Assembly (NCBI GenBank): GCA_003551215.1
Contig: PUMD01000039.1
Location: 1 to 42,479, forward strand
Length of the DNA: 42,479 nucleotides
DNA from: Clostridia bacterium
GTDB taxonomy: Bacteria > Bacillota > Sulfobacillia > SLMV01
Reading direction: 5' to 3'
Positions 26,763 through 34,947 of this stretch are shown here, one piece after another (positions within the stretch are counted from its first letter, which is position 1; every line of letters begins with the position of its first letter). The notes under the pieces are model-generated. The model saw nothing but the letters and a program-made list of their open reading frames with translations, searched no databases and was not told where the DNA came from. Position numbers and translations under genes: made by a program.

Positions 26763-27848
26763 ATGGTGCTTGTACAGCTTGTGGGTGTTTTTGCTTTTGT
26801 GCTGGGCGTTGTGGGCCTGATCAGGGGGAGCGTGCCCAGGTTCAGAGTTTCTGACCGCAAAGCGGCGGCGGCCGTTTTGGCAATCGGGGTGCTGCTTATT
26901 GCAGTGTCCTCTGCCGGGGTTGAGCCGGAGGAGACCGCAGAGCCCGATGAACCAACGCAGGCAGTTGAATCAGCCGAGACCGAAGAGTCCGATGAGGAGC
27001 CCCAGGAGGTCGACGAACCAGAGGAAGAGCTCATAGAGACAAAGCTGACCCTGGATGTAAAGGAGATTGACGACAGCCTCATGCTGATGGGTGAAACCAA
27101 TCTGCCCGAGGGCAGTGAGATAATGTGGGACGTTGAACATCTGCAGGAGCTCGATTTCTACAAAGAAGGAGAAACTTACGTCGAGGAGGAAGAATTTGAG
27201 ATCACGGTGGATGTGGCAGACTGGCCGGCCGGAGATGTGGAGGTTTGGGTCAGTTTCAATCCGCAGTTTGCCGGGGATGAAGAGGCGGCCGAATATGAGG
27301 CCGCCGAGGACATTGCCCGACTGACCTTAGTCCCGCCGCCTGAGGTCTACGAGGGTTCGGGAGATGATTACCTCGCTGTCGACCCCCCCGATGATCCCTT
27401 CATCATGCTGATCAGCGGCAACCAGGCGGGACGTCACTTTTCGGTTGTCGGGTATGATGCGGATGACAACAGGACTGAACTGTTCGTCAATACCACCGAG
27501 TATTACCAGGGAATCACCCTGGACCTGCAGGAGACCCGTTCTCTGGAGATCTCAGCTGACGGCGAATGGAGGGTGGAACTCCGCTCGCTGAGGGATGCTC
27601 AAACGGTAGAGGTTCCGGGCAGCATCGAGGGGGCCGGTGATTACGTGTTTCTGCTCGACGGAGAGCCTTCCGCTGCTGAGATTGAGGGCAACCAGCAGTC
27701 GAGGCACTTTGCCGTGCACGGCTACGGGCGCAGCGGCCACCTCCTGGTGAACACCACCGACCCCTACGAGGGCCGCGTCAGGGTGGAAAGTGACGTGCTG
27801 GTGATAACGGTCACCGCAGTGGGGGACTGGAGCATCGAACTGGAGTGA
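26763..27848 (+). CDS. Membrane-anchored acidic protein with two C-terminal repeat domains
   Basis: About 361 residues. Two hydrophobic segments near the N-terminus (LVGVFAFVLGVVGLI and AAAAVLAIGVLLIAVSSAG) are followed by a very acidic linker (about 55-95, mostly Glu/Asp/Pro). A central domain precedes two tandem copies of a beta module: copy 1 has GNQAGRHFSVVGYD and LFVNTTEYYQG, and copy 2 has GNQQSRHFAVHGYG and LLVNTTDPYEG, each ending in GEWRVEL/GDWSIELE. Such modules occur in secreted actinobacterial and clostridial proteins and may bind ligands. ATG 26763 lies 10 nt after GGGAGG, and a GTG 6 nt earlier is an alternative. Function unknown. Confidence 0.75.
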   Translation: MVLVQLVGVFAFVLGVVGLIRGSVPRFRVSDRKAAAAVLAIGVLLIAVSSAGVEPEETAEPDEPTQAVESAETEESDEEPQEVDEPEEELIETKLTLDVKEIDDSLMLMGETNLPEGSEIMWDVEHLQELDFYKEGETYVEEEEFEITVDVADWPAGDVEVWVSFNPQFAGDEEAAEYEAAEDIARLTLVPPPEVYEGSGDDYLAVDPPDDPFIMLISGNQAGRHFSVVGYDADDNRTELFVNTTEYYQGITLDLQETRSLEISADGEWRVELRSLRDAQTVEVPGSIEGAGDYVFLLDGEPSAAEIEGNQQSRHFAVHGYGRSGHLLVNTTDPYEGRVRVESDVLVITVTAVGDWSIELE

Positions 27849-27934
27849 ATCTGGCGGGCCTTTTGATTAGAGACCTGTTGACCCGGCGCTGTGGGTTGTG
27901 CCGGTGTAAAAGCGACGGCTTGAGGAGGAGTCCG

Positions 27935-28198
27935 ATGGCTGAAGTAAGCGGTAACGAGGAAATGACATCAAAGACCCAGATCCCTGCCCGATCAATACGG
28001 GTGGACTGTGTGCCCGCTCAACAGAATCCGGAGAACCTGGCCCGGCAGGTTCAATCCCGTCTGGATGATCTGCCGAAGCAGTGGCCCGGCTGCAGGGTTG
28101 TTGACATCAAGTACAGCTACTCTGCGACCGAGACCCCTTTCAGCAGCGCCCGGGGATGGTACAGCGCGATGATCATACTCTCGGTATCACAACAGTAA
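27935..28198 (+). CDS. Small protein similar to sporulation protein Cse60
   Basis: A protein of 87 residues. The arrangement DIKYSYS followed about 15 residues later by YSAMIILS, in a single small beta-alpha-beta-like unit, matches the Cse60/'DIKYS...SAMIIY' group of small Bacillota proteins, first noted as a SigE-dependent sporulation gene. ATG 27935 has GAGGAGG 6 nt upstream. The frame is open 30 codons further back into the previous gene's stop region, without a site. No biochemical role is established for the family. The assignment rests on pattern memory. Confidence 0.6.
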   Translation: MAEVSGNEEMTSKTQIPARSIRVDCVPAQQNPENLARQVQSRLDDLPKQWPGCRVVDIKYSYSATETPFSSARGWYSAMIILSVSQQ

Positions 28199-28507
28199 CC
28201 CGGGGGGATTTGTTTTCGCCGGGGGCGCAGGGGAAAGCAACTTGGCAAACACTCGCGAGCCGGGTGGGGAGGAACTATTTTACCCGCCGTCCGGCATCTT
28301 CACAGCACCCCGGTAAGAGGGCTGCAAATGATGGCATGATATGCAGTAGATGGCTGGCTATGGAAGATTTGCACAGGTACACAAAATATGTTATACTGCT
28401 TGCATCTTAATACCCCACGCAGCAGGCGCCGCGGATAGTCATCTGTCACTGTCCCCATCGCTGCAGTTTCCGCGGTATCAAAAAGAGAAGCCGGGAGGTA
28501 ATAGACT
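28199..28507. other. Intergenic region upstream of the Cys-rich peptide locus
   Basis: About 310 nt without a gene. It contains the promoter at 28369-28397. The rest shows no repeat or hairpin of note. Confidence 0.5.
28369..28397 (+). promoter_or_regulatory. Sigma-A promoter for the Cys-rich peptide and maturase
   Basis: TTGCAC (28369-28374), a 17-nt spacer and TATACT (28392-28397). It lies 111 nt before the start of the Cys-rich gene, leaving a leader of about 100 nt. Confidence 0.65.
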
Positions 28508-28858
28508 ATGGGCGATAGGCCAAGATTTGACCGATTTACCGTACTGGGCGAGCCGTCCAAGATGATGCTGCGGCGGGTGGCAGGCAAAATCCTGGTGGAC
28601 CTGGGAGATCTGTCCTCCTCCGCCTGCGACTGCATCTGCCACTGTGACTGCGAACCAAACATCTGCCACTGCGACTGCAGCAACCTGTGCAATTGCGACT
28701 GCGATTGTCTCTCCCCGGACGTGGACCTCGGTGCAGGAGGCATACTGGACGACCTGCGAGGGCAGACGAGCAGAATTGACCAGCGCCTCGATGACCTGGA
28801 TACCCGCTTTGGAGAGATCACAGACATCCTGAAGTCGATGCAGAAGCGGAAGACCTGA
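28508..28858 (+). CDS. Cys-rich CxC-repeat peptide, candidate RiPP precursor
   Basis: A protein of 116 residues. Twelve cysteines sit at 40, 42, 44, 46, 48, 53, 55, 57, 61, 63, 65 and 67, in three clusters where every second residue is Cys (CDCICHCDC, CHCDC, CNCDCDC). An amphipathic N-terminal part (MGDRPRFDRFTVLGEPSKMM...) could be a leader, and a charged, coiled-coil-like C-terminus (TSRIDQRLDDLDTRFGEITD) follows the Cys core. ATG 28508 lies 8 nt after GGGAGGT. Four nucleotides downstream begins a radical SAM/SPASM maturase with a peptide-recognition domain, the classic pairing for thioether-crosslinked peptides (ranthipeptides, sactipeptides). The alternating CxC pattern and long C-terminal helix do not match SCIFF or other classes I know. 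A metallothionein-like metal binder is the main alternative. Confidence 0.8.
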   Translation: MGDRPRFDRFTVLGEPSKMMLRRVAGKILVDLGDLSSSACDCICHCDCEPNICHCDCSNLCNCDCDCLSPDVDLGAGGILDDLRGQTSRIDQRLDDLDTRFGEITDILKSMQKRKT

Positions 28859-28862
28859 AGGC

Positions 28863-30329
28863 ATGCAGCCCAGGCAGAAGCTTAGCAACTCGCAGTTCCT
28901 TCACCTGCTGAACAATGGCGATGCCCGCTGCCTTCTGCACAGCCTGACGCTGCGGAAGCTGTACGGGGGGCAGATGCTGCAGGAGATATATGAGGTATTC
29001 TCACGCCCCGCGACCGTCGGTGAGGCGATCGATGAGCTGTCGTCGGATTGCCCGCCGGATGAGGTCGAATCGGTCGTATCCGAGCTGACCGAGAAGGGAC
29101 TTCTGGTCACCGACGGGGAAGCAGAGCTGGAAACCTACTACCGGCTTTTTCAGCGCGGCATGCAGCAGAAAAATATTCAGCACATGTACTTCATACCTAC
29201 CACAGACTGCAACTTCCGCTGCAGCTACTGCTTCGTGGAGGACGACGACCGGGATTTTGTTCCCTGCTTCATGGAGCTTGAGACTGCCAGGCGGGGGATG
29301 GACATATTCGCCAGGCTGTGCGAGGATGCCGACCGCATAAGCATAACCTTCTACGGCGGCGAGCCGCTTTTGAATCCGGAAGTGGTATATGACTCCATGA
29401 GGTACGTTCGCAAACTGCAGCAAAGCGGGGCATTCAAAGCGCCGGTCAGCATGTCGATGGTCACAAACGGGGCGCTGATAGACAAAAGGACAGTCGATGC
29501 AGTGCTCGAGACGCAGACTATTGTCTCAATTTCGCTTGACGGACCGAAGGTGATGAACGACGCGGTCAGAAACGGCATCGACGGACGCGGCACATTCGCT
29601 GAGGCGGTCAGGGGATACAATCTGCTGAAAGAGGCCGGGGCCGACCCCGGCATCTCCTGTACGCTCAGCCAGTTCAATACGGTTCACATTGAGCAGGTCG
29701 CCGAATTCATCGCCGAAGAGCTTCAGCCCAGGGGTATGGGGTTCAACATCCTGCTTCCGCAGATCGACGGCGGTAACCCGGTTGCTGTCGGGCACGAGTT
29801 TGCCGCCGATCAGCTGATCTCGGCCTTTGAGATTCTTCGCGAATACGGGATCTACGAGGAGCGCATGATGCGGAGGGTCCGGCCCTATGTCGATTCGCGC
29901 TTTCACCTAAAAGACTGCATGGGGGTGGGCGGGCAGATAGTCATAACTCCCGACGGCAGGATAGGGCCGTGTCAGGCCTACCTCGGGATTGATGAGTATT
30001 TCCCGTTCACGGTTGAAGAACTCCACGCCAGGCTTGATTCTCTGACATCCGAAGACATATATGCACATCCGCTGTTTGATGAGTGGCTGCACCGTTTCCC
30101 CCTGAACATGAAAGAGTGTGCCGACTGCTTCGCCATCGCCGTGTGCGGTGGGGGCTGTCCGTATGCGGCACAGGTGGATGCGGGCTCGATATGGGAGCTG
30201 GATGAACGAATCTGCTCTCAGGCCAAAAAGATCATGCAGTGGATGATCTGGGATACCCATCAGCACCTCACCGCGGAGCTTATTGAGTCCGCCGGCGCGC
30301 CAGCTGCGGCGGGCTCGGACAGCTCTTAG
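28863..30329 (+). CDS. Radical SAM/SPASM peptide maturase with N-terminal RRE
   Basis: A protein of 488 residues. Residues about 5-95 resemble a PqqD/RRE-type winged helix that binds leader peptides (..TVGEAIDELSSDCPPDEVES then VSELTEKGLLV). CNFRCSYC (116-123) binds the SAM [4Fe-4S] cluster, with YGGEPLL (164-170) and a SISLDGP strand completing the radical SAM barrel. The SPASM domain supplies Cys352, Cys370, Cys419, Cys422, Cys428, Cys432 and Cys451 for two auxiliary clusters. The start is 4 nt after the Cys-rich peptide stop, with GAAGG close by, so the two are coupled. By analogy it would form thioether or carbon-centred crosslinks on the CxC core. No exporter is adjacent. Confidence 0.88.
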   Translation: MQPRQKLSNSQFLHLLNNGDARCLLHSLTLRKLYGGQMLQEIYEVFSRPATVGEAIDELSSDCPPDEVESVVSELTEKGLLVTDGEAELETYYRLFQRGMQQKNIQHMYFIPTTDCNFRCSYCFVEDDDRDFVPCFMELETARRGMDIFARLCEDADRISITFYGGEPLLNPEVVYDSMRYVRKLQQSGAFKAPVSMSMVTNGALIDKRTVDAVLETQTIVSISLDGPKVMNDAVRNGIDGRGTFAEAVRGYNLLKEAGADPGISCTLSQFNTVHIEQVAEFIAEELQPRGMGFNILLPQIDGGNPVAVGHEFAADQLISAFEILREYGIYEERMMRRVRPYVDSRFHLKDCMGVGGQIVITPDGRIGPCQAYLGIDEYFPFTVEELHARLDSLTSEDIYAHPLFDEWLHRFPLNMKECADCFAIAVCGGGCPYAAQVDAGSIWELDERICSQAKKIMQWMIWDTHQHLTAELIESAGAPAAAGSDSS

Positions 30330-30439
30330 CGGAAGGACGTTGTTTGCAGCCCGGTGCAAAAGAACTGCCACCTGAGGCAGGACACCCGGGGGTCGGTGCA
30401 ACCGCTGATGCCGGTTGTTACGAACCGATGTGTTCCAAT

Positions 30440-30490
30440 AGAGCAGGACCAGCTGCAGAAGCATGACTGGGGCTGGTCCTGCTCTTTATC
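30440..30490. terminator. Strong terminator between convergent genes
   Basis: AGAGCAGGACCAGC (30440-30453) pairs perfectly with GCTGGTCCTGCTCT (30472-30485), a 14-bp stem with an 18-nt loop, followed by TTAT. It ends the maturase transcript and can serve the convergent nitroreductase gene. Confidence 0.75.
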
Positions 30491-30511
30491 ATCCGGTCAA
30501 GTTCGTGCAGG

Positions 30512-31033
30512 CTAGCTGCAGCTGAAACTTTCGTGGTGGACCTTGCTTTCATCGTAGCGGTCGCTGGGCGGTTTCTGCTCTGCCGGGTATCCGATTGACG
30601 CCAGCCCGAGGGGGCGTATGTGTTCGGGCAGCTGCAGTGCATTGCTTACCGTCTGTTCGCGTTTTTCGGAGGAATAAACGCCCAGCCAGACTGCCCCCAG
30701 TCCCAGGCTGTCTGCGGCCAGAAGCAGGTTCTGCATTGCTGCTGAGCAATCCTGCACCCAGTACGCTCCGCCTGAGCTGGCCTCGGGCTCGCCGCAGACT
30801 GCTATGCACAGCGGCGCCTGGTGAAGCATCTTGCCGTAGGGGTGGTCCTCAGCCAGCCTGTCGAGAGTTTCTCTTTCGGTAACAACGACGAAGTGCCAGG
30901 GCTGTCGGTTTCCGGCCGACGGTGCAGCCATCGCCGCCCGGAGAAGGTCCCTTACCTTCTCTGACTCCACAGATTTTTGCTGGTATTTTCTTATACTGCG
31001 GCGGTTCAAAATGAAGGAAATTTTCTCGTGCAA
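30512..31033 (-). CDS. Nitroreductase family protein
   Basis: About 173 residues. The N-terminal RRSIRKYQ and SAGNRQPWHFVVV motifs bind FMN in the nitroreductase/flavin reductase superfamily. The rest (DCSAAMQNLLLAADSLGLGAVWLGVY and GLASIGYPAEQK) fits the standard clostridial small nitroreductase. These are NAD(P)H-dependent FMN enzymes whose natural substrates are usually unknown. TTG 31033 lies 8 nt after GAGAGG. The GTG at 31042 overlaps that ribosome site and is less likely. In its minus-strand setting it converges on the maturase gene, and a link to peptide modification is possible but unsupported. Confidence 0.88.
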   Translation of the reverse strand: MHEKISFILNRRSIRKYQQKSVESEKVRDLLRAAMAAPSAGNRQPWHFVVVTERETLDRLAEDHPYGKMLHQAPLCIAVCGEPEASSGGAYWVQDCSAAMQNLLLAADSLGLGAVWLGVYSSEKREQTVSNALQLPEHIRPLGLASIGYPAEQKPPSDRYDESKVHHESFSCS

Positions 31034-31407
31034 CTGTATCACCTCTCAGGCAGTTAGTTTAACCGGCATCTCCCGCCGCGTTTCAGGCGCAAGGGGAGGC
31101 TGACGGGCCGTGAGGACAAAGACTCTGGCTGCCGGCCCGGGGTATATTTTCTTCTTCACAAGGGGGCAGGGTTCCTGCCGGTGTTTGCTGACTATGCTTT
31201 TGGTCGTCAGCCCGGGGTGATGCGCTCGATGGTTCTATCCGAGTGAGTTTGGTGCCGGGAGCATTGACCGGGGGGTGGATTTGTGGGAGACTCGGTGGTG
31301 TTCTCTGTGGTTTCTGCGGGTTGATATGCCGCTTTGCTGCCGGGTGAGGCTTCAGATGGCGGGTATATTTTGGTGACGGGAAGACCGGTTCGACGGGAGG
31401 ACAGAGC
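31034..31407. other. Intergenic region between divergent genes
   Basis: About 370 nt. GGGTATATTTT occurs twice (31139 and 31363 regions), the second shortly before the S41 peptidase gene. No strong -35/-10 pair, repeat or gene is visible. Confidence 0.4.
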
Positions 31408-32718
31408 ATGTATTGTGGTTTGGCGCCTTTTTTGAAGAACAACTGGCGTTATCTGCTGGCGGTGGTGCTGCTTTCCGCGGTGGCGATAGGCTGGGTGCTG
31501 GCCTCAGGTGGTGATGAATACGTCATCTCCGGGGTCAGAGAATACACCGGCGGGCAGATCCCCGCCCTGGAGGAGCTGGAGCGGCAGCAGTACCCGGATG
31601 AAATGAGGAGCATCATACTGGCCGTGGAGAAATGGTATGCCCTGGGTGAGCGGAAGCAGATCGACGCAGAGGACCTGCGGGCGGAGTTCATCCCCAGATC
31701 GGAGGATATGACCAGCACCAAAGAGTTCATGCAGGCGGGTATTGAGCTGTTTGCCCGGCTGCAAAACCCCCACGCTCAGTTTGTCGTTTTCCCCTTTGGT
31801 CGCCGGGTGCAGGTTGATCTGATTGAAGACAGGCTGATTATCACGGCGGCAGGGGAGGAAGTTGTCTCCGAGCACCCAGAGATTGAGGCAGGTGCCCAGA
31901 TTGTGGCCGTAGATGAAACTGCGGCGAACCAGTGGCTTTCTGAGCGGGGCAGATACGTGTCTTCGGCAAACGCCCACTGGAGACTGCACGGGGCGGCGGG
32001 GGAGGTTTTTCTGTGTTATCCCTTTGAGGATGAGGTGCGGAGCTACGATCTTGCCTATCCCGACGGCAGCAGTGCAACAGTCGATATTAGGCTGGACCGA
32101 CCCCACAACGAAATCAGGCAGGACATGCAGCTTACCGGTGTAACGCACAAGAGGCTGGGCGACACCGGTTACATCGCCCTGGGAGCCCTTGCGGACGGGG
32201 TGGTCGAGGAGTTCGACCGGGCGTTGAGCGAGGTCATCGACACCGAGGCCCTCATCCTCGATCTGCGGCGCTGCGGTGGAGGCAACAGTCTGTACGCCGA
32301 CGAGATATTCCGGCGGTTTATCCAGTCCGAGACCAGCGTTTGGGTGGGAAGCCCAGATTACCAGCGCACTGCCGAGCCTTACCATGACCTGAACTACAGT
32401 GCACATCTGGTGGTGTTGACCGGCCCCTATACCTTTTCTGCCGCCGAGGGCCTGGCCTTTGACATCTACGATGCGGACAGGGCTTTATTTGTGGGGGGTC
32501 CCACCCGGGGCTGCTCCGGAGGAGGCCCCCGCACCTTTGTGACCGACGGCGGCTTTTTGTTCAGGTTTCCCACCCGCGGCGTCGATCACTCCGCGGCGGG
32601 CACCGAGATGGAAGGTGGCGGCCTGATTCCGCATGTGCAGGTTGAGCAGACGCTGCAGGATTATTATCTCGGAGTTGACACGGTGCTTGAGCATGCCCGC
32701 AAACTGCTGAGCGACTGA
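31408..32718 (+). CDS. Membrane-anchored S41 family peptidase
   Basis: A protein of 436 residues. One N-terminal transmembrane anchor spans about 14-33. The C-terminal half is a peptidase S41 (tail-specific protease/IRBP-like) domain: LGDTGYIALGAL, ALILDLRRCGGGNS (oxyanion Gly-rich loop) and the nucleophile segment GPYTFSAAEGLA with Ser in TFSAAE. The Lys typical of CtpA-type members near the TxGK motif is replaced (GGPTRGCSGGG), placing it nearer the Ser/His/Glu branch. There is no PDZ domain. ATG 31408 follows GGGAGGAC. It would cut peptides or wall proteins outside the cell, and a role in trimming the Cys-rich peptide is speculation. Confidence 0.82.
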   Translation: MYCGLAPFLKNNWRYLLAVVLLSAVAIGWVLASGGDEYVISGVREYTGGQIPALEELERQQYPDEMRSIILAVEKWYALGERKQIDAEDLRAEFIPRSEDMTSTKEFMQAGIELFARLQNPHAQFVVFPFGRRVQVDLIEDRLIITAAGEEVVSEHPEIEAGAQIVAVDETAANQWLSERGRYVSSANAHWRLHGAAGEVFLCYPFEDEVRSYDLAYPDGSSATVDIRLDRPHNEIRQDMQLTGVTHKRLGDTGYIALGALADGVVEEFDRALSEVIDTEALILDLRRCGGGNSLYADEIFRRFIQSETSVWVGSPDYQRTAEPYHDLNYSAHLVVLTGPYTFSAAEGLAFDIYDADRALFVGGPTRGCSGGGPRTFVTDGGFLFRFPTRGVDHSAAGTEMEGGGLIPHVQVEQTLQDYYLGVDTVLEHARKLLSD

Positions 32719-32734
32719 CCGCTGCCGGATCAGT

Positions 32735-32755
32735 ACTCACCAGAGCCTGGTCAGT
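32735..32755. terminator. Short hairpin between convergent genes
   Basis: ACTCACCAG (32735-32743) pairs with CTGGTCAGT (32747-32755) with one C/C mismatch and a 3-nt loop, inside the 42-nt gap between two converging stops. Confidence 0.35.
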
Positions 32756-32760
32756 GTATC

Positions 32761-34095
32761 TCACAGAAAGTAAAAGGGCAGTCCGAACTCTTCCTCAAGG
32801 CGTATCCAGTGTTCGCCGAGGAGATCCCTGCCGTCGGGGCCCAGAAATCTTGTGGTGGTAAAGGCGACGTCAAAGTCATCCAGTCCGCTTATTTGCCCGC
32901 GCGCCCGCAAAAAGTCCCCTACCGTCAGCAGGCCGCCGCAGTCTATGCTTCCTCCGAAGAAGTGATTCTGCACCGCCGCCGTCTGCACATGCCGGGCATC
33001 TATTTGTTCCGTCAGCTTCTTCATCAGATGCTTTGCCCTGATGGAAGTGAGGATGAGCACTTCGAAGTGGGGGAGTATCCGGCAGTTGATGTCCCCTGCA
33101 ACGCCCGGGTCTACGTCGTCTGCCAGCTTCACCACTTCCCCGCCTGACAGATTCACTGTCCTGGGTTGTCCATCAGCCGTCTCAATGCAAACCACCTTTG
33201 CGCCGCTTTCGTCAAGCAGCTGGTTTGCCTGCGTGCCCGTTTGCGGGATTTCTCCATCGATTGAGCCTATGATGTCGCCCACCTTGATGTCCTCGGCTTC
33301 CGAATATATTACCTCTGCACTGTTCATTGGCCCGCGAGCATCCGGGCTGGTTATGAAAAGCGACGGGTGGTGGGCCCTCCACCGGGCTAACCTGTCTCTG
33401 AGCTGGCGCGTGGGGCAGGTTGTCATCTGGATTATCTTTTGAGGAGCAGATCTGGTGAACCGCGGGACGCTGAATGAAAGGCGCTTTACTCCCCCGCAGT
33501 CTGAAGCGATGCTGACAATCTCATCATACTGGCTCCATCCGGCCAGGCGGGGCATCGGATTCGTGCTGAGCGAGACATCGATATCCCTGCGGGCGAAGGA
33601 CCGGATTATATCTTCTGTGGGCAGTTCTCGTCTGTCTTTCAGGTAGTCGGCAGTTATGTATTTGCGGATATGCTCGGCCTCGAGGAAATGAACTGACAGG
33701 TCAATGCTGTCTGTGTGCTCGGAGATGAAGTCGACATCTTCCTCGGTCAGTCCGGTGGCAATTATGGAGAGATCGATCCTGGCCCGCGGAAACCGGCTTC
33801 TGACCAGCTGCAGGTTCTGCCTCCACCGGGGATGGCTCAAAAAATCTGCAGCGCAGAACCGTCCGGACTCTCCGATGTATGTTCGCCTCTGTGGGTCGAT
33901 GAAACACAGAAGCTGCTGCAGCAGGTTCTGCGAGATGTAGTCCCCCGGTATGTAAGTCTTTCGCACCCCCTCGGGATTGTGGCGAAGACAGCAGTGGATT
34001 CAGTGATTCCGGCAGGTGGAGGCGGTGATTATGCAGTTGTCCTTTGCGTAGTCCTGACTGAGAAGCTGCAGGTTTTCTGCCCCGGTTGTAGTCAT
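32761..34095 (-). CDS. Radical SAM/DUF512 protein with in-frame TGA (candidate selenoprotein)
   Basis: About 444 codons from ATG 34095, which has AAAGGAG upstream, to the stop at 32761. The frame is continuous except for TGA at 34002-34000, codon 32. The local sequence is STCRNH-[TGA]-IHCCLRHNPEG. DUF512 radical SAM proteins have CRNxCIFCFxxQLPxG here, so the TGA sits exactly on the second cysteine of CX3CX2C, giving CX3UX2C. The remainder is collinear: YIPGDYISQN, a PDZ-like segment (VGDIIGSIDGE), and the DUF512 signature VQNHFFGGSIDCGGLLT near the C-terminus. A hairpin at 33989-33956 fits a bacterial SECIS. A nonsense mutation of TGC/TGT is the alternative, but the rest of the gene shows no decay. 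Enzymatic function of the DUF512 group is unknown to me. Confidence 0.75.
33956..33989 (-). promoter_or_regulatory. Candidate bacterial SECIS element
   Basis: Starting 11 nt after the in-frame UGA, the mRNA folds GUC-UUCG-CAC against GUG-CGAA-GAC with single bulges (C and A). It is topped by UCC-[CGAG]-GGG after an AA bulge. The apical loop lies about 27 nt after UGA and has a G in its first two positions. Both properties match the bacterial SECIS consensus as I know it. Confidence 0.55.
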
Positions 34096-34227
34096 ATACC
34101 GAAATTCTCCTTTCTGTGTCATGCCCGTCGGCAGGAGCCATTGGGTGGTATGTGATACAGCTTGGTTGAACCTGCAGACCGAATTCGGCTTCGCTGAAAG
34201 CTGTCGACAATCCAGCGATGCACCTGC

Positions 34228-34947
34228 TTACAGGTCAGCTGTATACCGGCAGGCCGGGTAGCCTGTGCATCCCCAGAATCGGCCCCGACGGCCGCTTCGC
34301 ACCACCAGGGTGCCCCCGCAGCGGGGACAGGTCCTTTTGTCTTTGCCGGCTTTGCTTTGGCCTTTGCCGCCTTCCGCGGCGGGTTTCACACCCGAGGACA
34401 TCAGCTCGTCGGTGAGCTTCTGGCGGTGCCACAGTTCGACGGGACTTTTTTTGGCCAGCCGGTAGGCGCTTTCCGTGAAGTCGCTGTTGGTGAGCACTAT
34501 ACCCTTGTGGGCGTCGTAGTAGTTCATGGCTCCGAGCACTTCCTGTACCGATTTGATGCCGACGATGCCGTCCCATCTTTTCGCCTGCACGACCACTTTT
34601 CGTCCGTCTTTTTGCAGTACGAGGTCTGCACCGTAATCCGAAGTCTTCGGCGTCTGCTTTACCCGGTAACCCTTTCGTTGGAAATGGGCACGGGCAAATT
34701 GTTCGAACTCAACACCGCTCATCCGGTCGACCTGGTGGATGCCGCTTTCGGCCAGTCTCTGTTCGGCCCTCCGGGCAAGCAGCAGGCGTATGCTGAGATA
34801 CCCCGCGGCTGCCACGCCGAAAAAGATCAGCATAGAGGTAAGACTTCCGATATTTTGCACCCACCAGCCGGCGAAAAGCAGCAGCAAAAGCATGATGAAA
34901 TCTGGCAAAGAAGGTTTGCGTCTGCTGTACGATCGGCGCCCTGACAC
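34228..34947 (-). CDS. Membrane-tethered Mrr-type restriction endonuclease-like protein with zinc ribbon
   Basis: A protein of 239 residues. Two N-terminal hydrophobic segments (FIMLLLLLFAGWWV and SMLIFFGVAAAGYLSI) are followed by an Mrr/PD-(D/E)xK domain: MSGVEFEQFARAHFQRKGY, DYGADLVL with the catalytic Asp, and VVVQAKRW with the QxK element. The C-terminus is a topoisomerase-type C4 zinc ribbon (CPRCGG...CTGYPAC). This TM-nuclease-Znf layout is widespread and unassigned. It may restrict foreign or modified DNA at the membrane or act in DNA repair. GTG 34947 follows GGGGGTAAAAG. No methyltransferase gene is adjacent. Confidence 0.85.
   Translation of the reverse strand: MSGRRSYSRRKPSLPDFIMLLLLLFAGWWVQNIGSLTSMLIFFGVAAAGYLSIRLLLARRAEQRLAESGIHQVDRMSGVEFEQFARAHFQRKGYRVKQTPKTSDYGADLVLQKDGRKVVVQAKRWDGIVGIKSVQEVLGAMNYYDAHKGIVLTNSDFTESAYRLAKKSPVELWHRQKLTDELMSSGVKPAAEGGKGQSKAGKDKRTCPRCGGTLVVRSGRRGRFWGCTGYPACRYTADL

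Noticed and set aside
31504..32406. 300-codon minus-strand open frame
   Set aside because: Antisense of the S41 peptidase gene without any motif or ribosome site.
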